In this document: one piece after another, positions 59,071 to 64,000 of the stretch
Position numbering within the stretch: the stretch's first letter is position 1
Layout of the letters: the number at the start of each line of letters is the position of its first letter
The notes under the pieces: model-generated
The model's database searches: none
What the model was told of the DNA's origin: nothing
Seen by the model: the letters and a program-made list of their open reading frames with translations, nothing else
Program-made: the position numbers and the translations under genes
NCBI GenBank assembly: GCA_035079385.1
Contig: JAVHKY010000054.1
Coordinates: 3,077,501 to 3,141,500, forward strand
Source of the DNA: Aspidiotus rigidus
Taxonomy: Eukaryota; Arthropoda; Insecta; Hemiptera; Diaspididae
Length of the DNA: 64,000 bases
Reading direction: 5' to 3'

Positions 59071-60371
59071 CAAGCAAGTACAAAAATTGAAAAGGAGAAT
59101 AAGGGCTCTGCTTACATTATCGGCAGTACCTATTCTCCAAATTGTAATCCTTGCCGTTTCAACCAGTACTGCAGCGCTGCTCTTTGCCATTTTTGGTCTT
59201 TTGCGTTTCGCGAATGTCGAATGTAGGAGTGGATAAGGACTTAGAATGGAATAGAAGTTCATACTCCATTTTTGTTCCTTTCAGAAAAATTAGTGAATAA
59301 CAATATTCATTTACAAAAGCTTCAAAATTTGGACGTAATCTAAGAAGTAAGAATAAAACTATAAGATAATAATTGATAAGTTTTTGAAAAGCTGAAAAAA
59401 TTCGGCTTATGAATGATGTGTTGGTGATCACTGACAAACCAACAGCTTCACAGAATTCATGTAATATGTTTTATAAATGATAATCAGCGTGAAGTCATTC
59501 ATGAAAAGAAATCGCAAATGCCCTATGAAATGCAGACCACAGAGATCAGTGATTTCAGCCCGGCTGATTTTTACACGTGATTTTCCGGAAGAGGATTCGG
59601 GAGACTTTTGTTGTCGAATATAGGGTGTCAAGCTTAAGCCAATGATTGGCTTGGCAGAAGAAGAAGTCGGCTTTCAACGGCTTCTAAAGCTAAGCAGAAG
59701 CCGATTGTTTGAACCGTGATAAGCCAATGAAAAGCCGATCAATTCCCTCAAAGAATGAGAAGCCAATCATTACGGACGGAGCAGCATAAGCCAATGGATT
59801 TTTGTTAATGTTTATCATGTGGCGCTAGTGAATTGATAAAATGATAATAATAATATAATTGAAACCAATCGAATGTGAGTATGTGACGCGACGCAAGTTG
59901 CGAGTCTGCAAGTTCTGCTTCTGTACTTCTACGACTCTTCAACGCTGCGAGTCTGCGACTGTGTGACTACCGCAGCCTACTGACTATTGATCGTTTCAAA
60001 ATTGATAACACATTTTTGTTTACTTTCGTTTTGGTAGGAGATATTACATGTAAAACACCTCTATTTTGAAAAATTCAAGGTGACCATTTCTAAAAGAACA
60101 TTTCAACGGCTACAACTTTTGTTCTTGGCAATTTTTCATAAAACTCAATCATTTTTGAGCAAAACTTGAAAACCACTTATTTCCCATATGCAAGTACCTA
60201 TAGAAAACTTCCTACTAAAACGAAAGTAAACAAAAATATGTTATCAATTTTGAAACGATCAATCAATTGTTCACATTTATTATTTTTCAACTTGATTTCG
60301 GCATTCCGTACGATCTTTCAGCTTCACATCCAGAATAAGCATCCATTATTGAGACTTGAGAGATATCTGTA

Positions 60372-60500
60372 TATACTCTGTTCACGTTAAGAAAGGATAG
60401 AAGTTCATACCTCGAGACCGGAACGGTAGATTAAAATTACCTTCAGCGTTCCGTTCTTAAGGTATGAACTTCTATCCTTTCTTGATGTGAACAGAGTATA
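60372..60500. repeat. 129-bp perfect-arm hairpin
   Basis: TATACTCTGTTCACG.TAAGA then AAGGATAGAAGTTCATACC is complemented by the right arm ending at 60500. Arms of 40 bp with two differences surround a GC-richer centre containing GGAACGGTAGA. Confidence 0.9.
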
Positions 60501-61512
60501 ATAAGTATTTTTTATTTTCTCATGAAAATGAAAAACACTGATTGAGTGATTGATGAACTTCCGCCTTTGCCCTTCACTGAACAAAGTTATGCGAATTTAG
60601 ACTTTTAGAGTTTTAGAGAGAATTGATGAAAAAGAGGTACATTTTCAGACTGTACCGTTGATTCTATAGTGGATAGACATACAACTCGCTAATTAAGCCT
60701 AATTAAGCCGATAGCCGATTACAAACGGCTGGAAGCAGCCATTGAAATGGAGGGAAAAAGCCATTCATAAGCTAATAAATATCAGTCATTCGAAATTTAA
60801 GCCAATGACGATTGGCTTGACATCCCTGCGGCCCTCGAATATACCAAAAATCATGAATACCTTGGGAATGAATTACAGTTCAAAAGAAAGGTTGAAGTCT
60901 CTATTTTATAATTAACAATTTTTTATTCTTAAGAAATATATAATTGTCGATAAATTTGTCAACAAAAGTTGTCCGGAATTCTCTTATGAGAAACTGTGTG
61001 TAAAAATCAGTTAGGCTGAAATCACTGATCTCTGTGGTCTGCATTTCATAGGGCATTAATATTGCAATTTCCTTCCGTGAATGACGTCAGCTGATTATCA
61101 TCTATTGTCGCGTTTAGCGCCGATCATTTTTGCTTCATTTTCAATGTACAGCGCTTATATAGCTTTGCGGGTTCTTTATATGCCATCTATCTTTTGAAAC
61201 CCTAGATTTAGCAATAGTGTATTGCAGCTATCCGAAAGCCAAAAGCCAAATTTAGCTTAAATTTTAATGATAAGAAAGAAGTTGAAATTTTACTGATAAG
61301 AGCAAAGCTCAAAGCAAATTTTATTTGCGCCTTCATAAGCCGAATTTTTTCAGCTTTTCAAAAACTTATCAATTATTATCTTATAGTTTTATTCTTACTT
61401 CTTAGATTACGTCCAAATATTGAAGCTTTTATGAATAAATATTGTTATTCACTTATTTTTCTGGAAGGAACAAAAATGGAGTATGAACTTCTATTCCATT
61501 CTAAGTCCTTAT

Positions 61513-61886
61513 TACAGACCCCTAGAAACACAAGATTGCTAACTCGCCATCTACGCTGTGTTGAATTTTCGTACCCTGAAATTGTTTCTATAGTTTATCC
61601 CACCAGATGTCGTAAAGTCGCACTTCATGTATTCTTATTAAAGGAAAAAATTTCACGGATTCGCTCGAAGTTCAACGCATAGGAAAGGAAATTTTATGCA
61701 GAATAAATTCACATCTCTTCATTTTTTTGAAAAACTGAATATTTGTGGAGGAAAATGAGTTTTAGTGTCAACTCTCCATAAGAGCCTGTGTTGAAGTGCT
61801 GAAGGTTGACTGCAGCGATTTTTGTATACGTGTGGAAGAACCAACGAACTATCGAAGTTAGCGATCTTGTGTTTTTAGAGGTCTAT
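61513..61886. mobile_element. 374-bp MITE with 9-bp TSD
   Basis: Flanked by AGTCCTTAT at 61504-61512 and 61887-61895. The other foldback arm (near 59240) shows the uninterrupted sequence. Termini AGACCCCTAGAAACACAAGA and TCTTGTGTTTTTAGAGGTCT are inverted with two mismatches. The size and an 8-9-bp TSD suggest a hAT-like origin (inference). No transposase. Confidence 0.87.
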
Positions 61887-62057
61887 AGTCCTTATCCATT
61901 CCGACATTCGACATTCGCGAAACGCAAAAGACTAAAAATGGTAAAGAGCAGCGCTGCAGTATTGGTTGAAACGGCAAGGGTTATAACTTGGAGAATAGGT
62001 ACTGTTGATAATGTAAGCAGAGCCCTTATTCTCTTTTTTGATTTTTGTACTTGCTTG

Positions 62058-62919
62058 GTTTCTGCATACTGATTAACCAGCTGATAAGAAGCCGAAAGCC
62101 AGACAAATTTGACCAAAAGTCGAGAGCCAAAAGCTGAAAACTCTATTTTTCAAGGTTGTCGCTTAGTTCAAGTCGAAAGCCAAAGCTGAAATCTTCAGTT
62201 GCTGTACATTGTTTGGAAATAACATTCTTTGTTCTTGTCCGGAGCTGGTTTATTTCGTTCCGGATCCGGTTCATTTTGTTCCGGAGTCGGTTCATTTTGT
62301 TCTGGAGCCGGAACAGAGAACGGAACGGGAACAGAACGAGAACATTATTTTTAACCTGAAAACGGGAACGTATCGGGAACGGTATTGACAATTTCAGAAA
62401 GTGGGAACCGGAACAAAAACCGGGAACGGTTCTCTACTGCAAATTTGAGAACGGTTTGAAAACGGGAACCGTATAGATTGCTGGGAACGGGAACAGAACC
62501 GGAACACTTGTCAAAAAGGACCGTTCTGCCAGCCCTGAATAAAAGTATTCTAGTTATATTATATGAATATTAATTTATTTTTTGAAGTATACCCATTGCC
62601 GAAGATTATCTTCTGCGACCCGCACTCATCTTCTATCGTATCTCGCGCTGTTCACACGTCTGAGGGAATACAAACTTGCCCTCGAATCTCCTTGTTCTTC
62701 GTCTTCTATTTTGTTAGCTTGATCCCATCTGTTGCAGACTCGCTTCTAATATTTTGATATTCAAAAATCTTTAATTTGAAAATCATAGCGTCAATTTATG
62801 ACATTGTAAACTCACATAGTTTAGGCTGTAGAGGACGCAGCATTGTTTTGAGCACTCTTAGAATCAGTCTGATTTCTATAATTATTAATGTATAGGTAAG
62901 TGGCATCCAGTTAAAACCC
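62058..62919. other. No gene; GGAACCGG-type simple repeats
   Basis: 62230-62510 is a degenerate GGAACCGGAAC / GTTCCGGTT region that breaks into short frames on both strands. The rest is AT-rich with nothing recognised. Confidence 0.55.
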
Positions 62920-63250
62920 CGGGGCAACTTGACCATACAATAACGTCATCGAGATCTATGGGCAACTCAACCACATTATGACGTCATTAAGACGTACGGG
63001 CAACTTGACCATACTGTGACGTCATTCGAACCCATGAGCAATCTGAATATGGGTGGGTGGCATTTAGTGAAAACCGACTAGGCAACTTGACCATTCTACA
63101 ACATCATCAAGACTTATGGGCAACTTGGCCACACTGTGATGTGGTCAAAATCCATGAGCGATCTGATCATACAACGACCTCATTAAAAGTCATGGACAAG
63201 CTGACGTTATTATGTATTCATAACAACTTAGGGGCAATTTGAACAAGCTT
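62920..63250 (+). repeat. 38-40-bp minisatellite
   Basis: GGGCAACTTGACCATAC...ACGTCATTAAGA.C.AT recurs about nine times with spacing near 38-40 bp (starts near 62921, 62960, 62998, 63038, 63088, 63118, 63158, 63194 and 63233). Several units contain GACGTCA. A longer block starting GTGGCAT appears twice (62900 and 63057). Confidence 0.85.
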
Positions 63251-63301
63251 TGAGGTCATTTTAAATCGAATTACCCATATGTCGCAATTGTGAGTACTGA
63301 C

Positions 63302-63516
63302 CTGATACAACAGCCGAGATAAAATAAACGGCCGCTAACATTTCGACAAAATCTTTGTACCACTTCCTACCAGCTGGATAAGGACGCGATATTCCTAAGC
63401 GTGAAAATAATGAATGTATAGAAAATCTGAAAAACGTTGTCAAACTTGATTCAAACTCGGCACAACTCACGACACTTCTTCCATCCTTCAAGTTCATCAA
63501 CTCCCTTTTGTTCCAT
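63302..63516 (-). CDS. Candidate two-exon segment, unrecognised membrane protein
   Basis: Exon A has ATG at 63516 (MEQKGVDELEGWKKC) and ends at 63471 before GTGAGT. A 76-bp intron follows (63470-63395), ending TTTTCACGCTTAG. Exon B is 63394-63302 (ISRPYPAGRKWYKDFVEMLA then AVYFISAVVS), ending before GTCAGT. Phases match across the intron (C + GA makes Arg) and exon B is phase 1 at both ends, which favours real splicing. The last part is a likely membrane segment. An unspliced reading through the intron is also open and would give FSRLGISRPYPAG, so an exon that starts further upstream is possible. I do not recognise the family. Further exons would lie to the left. Confidence 0.4.
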
Positions 63517-64000
63517 AATCTTTACACAGTATATCTCTAGGCAATAATATTTTAATTTTCAAATTGTTGCTTCTCAAGATGATGCTTTCATTGATGAAAA
63601 TTTTCAATGAATACAAACTTCCCCGTATTATCGATACTACGGAGGTGGTCGTGATCTTTTAAAAATAATTCAGTTCGTCCGGAATTTTGAGACGTCCGAT
63701 ATTGTCTGTTCCCTTCTCCGCGTGAATTTTCTACGTCGAAAGATGACGAGACATCCAACCGCCCATTCATACCGATACGATACTCGCACGAATGAACGAA
63801 CCATTGATACGCCGTACATACTTTGAGAAGATTGGGCGTGAACTATCGCTTCTTGCATAATTCAATGGAAAATACAATAGGTACCATGGTAGCTATATCT
63901 CACAGAAGCAGGAAGAGACTGAACTGTTTTAAATTGTATGAAAGTTACATGAGGCAGGCGGCTGCTAGCTCGCGAAGGCAGACTGGTGTAAGCTTTTCGC
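63517..64000. other. Window edge, no supported gene
   Basis: Short minus-strand frames (63588-63858) overlap in two phases. They could be upstream exon sequence of the candidate gene at 63302-63516, but I see no decisive signal. Confidence 0.35.

Larger units (their letters stand above)
59071..62057. mobile_element. Concentric foldback element, ~3 kb
   Basis: Outer arms 59071-59412 and 61333-62057 are inverted copies. They share AGCAAGTACAAAAAT, GGCTCTGCTTACATTATC, TTCGCGAATGTCGAATG and CTTATAGTTTTATTCTTACT. Second arms are 59494-59615 with 60958-61085 (CAGACCACAGAGATCAGTGA). Third arms are 59984-60041 with 60207-60268 (GATCGTTTCAAAATTGATAA). The right outer arm is split by a MITE. AAGCCAAT motifs recur in both halves. 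No coding. Confidence 0.85.

Noticed and set aside
62143..62391. Overlapping frames with RNxMNRxRN repeats
   Set aside because: Arise from the degenerate GGAACCGG/GTTCCGG simple repeat, read on both strands.

Overview
The window reads as nuclear DNA from an AT-rich, transposon-laden arthropod genome, most likely an insect. It has one well-conserved animal splicing-factor gene, GT-AG splice signals, Penelope-like retroelements, a Helitron, TIR/MITE elements and several foldback palindromes. There is no operon structure, Shine-Dalgarno signal or microbial gene. Most short open frames are unlike known proteins and lie in repeats or AT-rich DNA. The species call is inference; the eukaryotic call is firm.

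Left third (1-21.3 kb), nested transposons. A decayed Penelope-like element (PLE) lies at 1975-2897 and ends in a hammerhead-ribozyme-like tail. That tail is interrupted by a TIR DNA element (2898-6048), which is itself interrupted by a complete non-autonomous Helitron (4284-5264). A second, inverted copy of the TIR element (13533-15367) lacks the Helitron and so preserves its empty site. Between them a 45-bp-repeat element (about 9384-12105) hosts a second PLE (9549-11780) with inverted terminal repeats, a perfect 12-bp target duplication and an inverted N-terminal fragment. A third PLE (17922-20047, minus strand) keeps almost the whole RT plus GIY-YIG protein with a few breaks, and has the best hammerhead motif.

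Middle (21-42 kb). A 3.6-kb foldback element (24083-27694) has arms built from about 150-bp tandem units and is interrupted by a 45-bp-repeat element with a 7-bp target duplication. Next comes a tandem array rich in TGACGTCA palindromes (27.9-29.4 kb) that carries a small MITE, then a 222-bp hairpin (32906-33127), TTTAAAC-rich DNA, and a GAGGACATTATGAGG-type array (39.1-40.5 kb).

Gene region (42-53 kb). The only confident protein-coding gene is an RBM5/RBM10-type splicing regulator on the minus strand (42867-45650, 927 aa). Its coding sequence is a single exon with a good 3' splice site 20 bp upstream of the ATG, so at least one 5' UTR exon probably lies to the right.

Right part (46-64 kb). 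There are two more foldbacks. The one at 46163-47912 holds a Helitron 5' end, which in turn holds a PLE tail with an 18-bp target duplication. The one at 59071-62057 has concentric arms and a MITE with a 9-bp target duplication. There is also a 429-bp palindrome (53983-54411) and a 38-40-bp minisatellite (62920-63250). Two candidate spliced exons of an unrecognised membrane protein lie at 63302-63516 on the minus strand. Another candidate exon, for a small secreted or membrane protein, lies at 8243-8561 on the minus strand.
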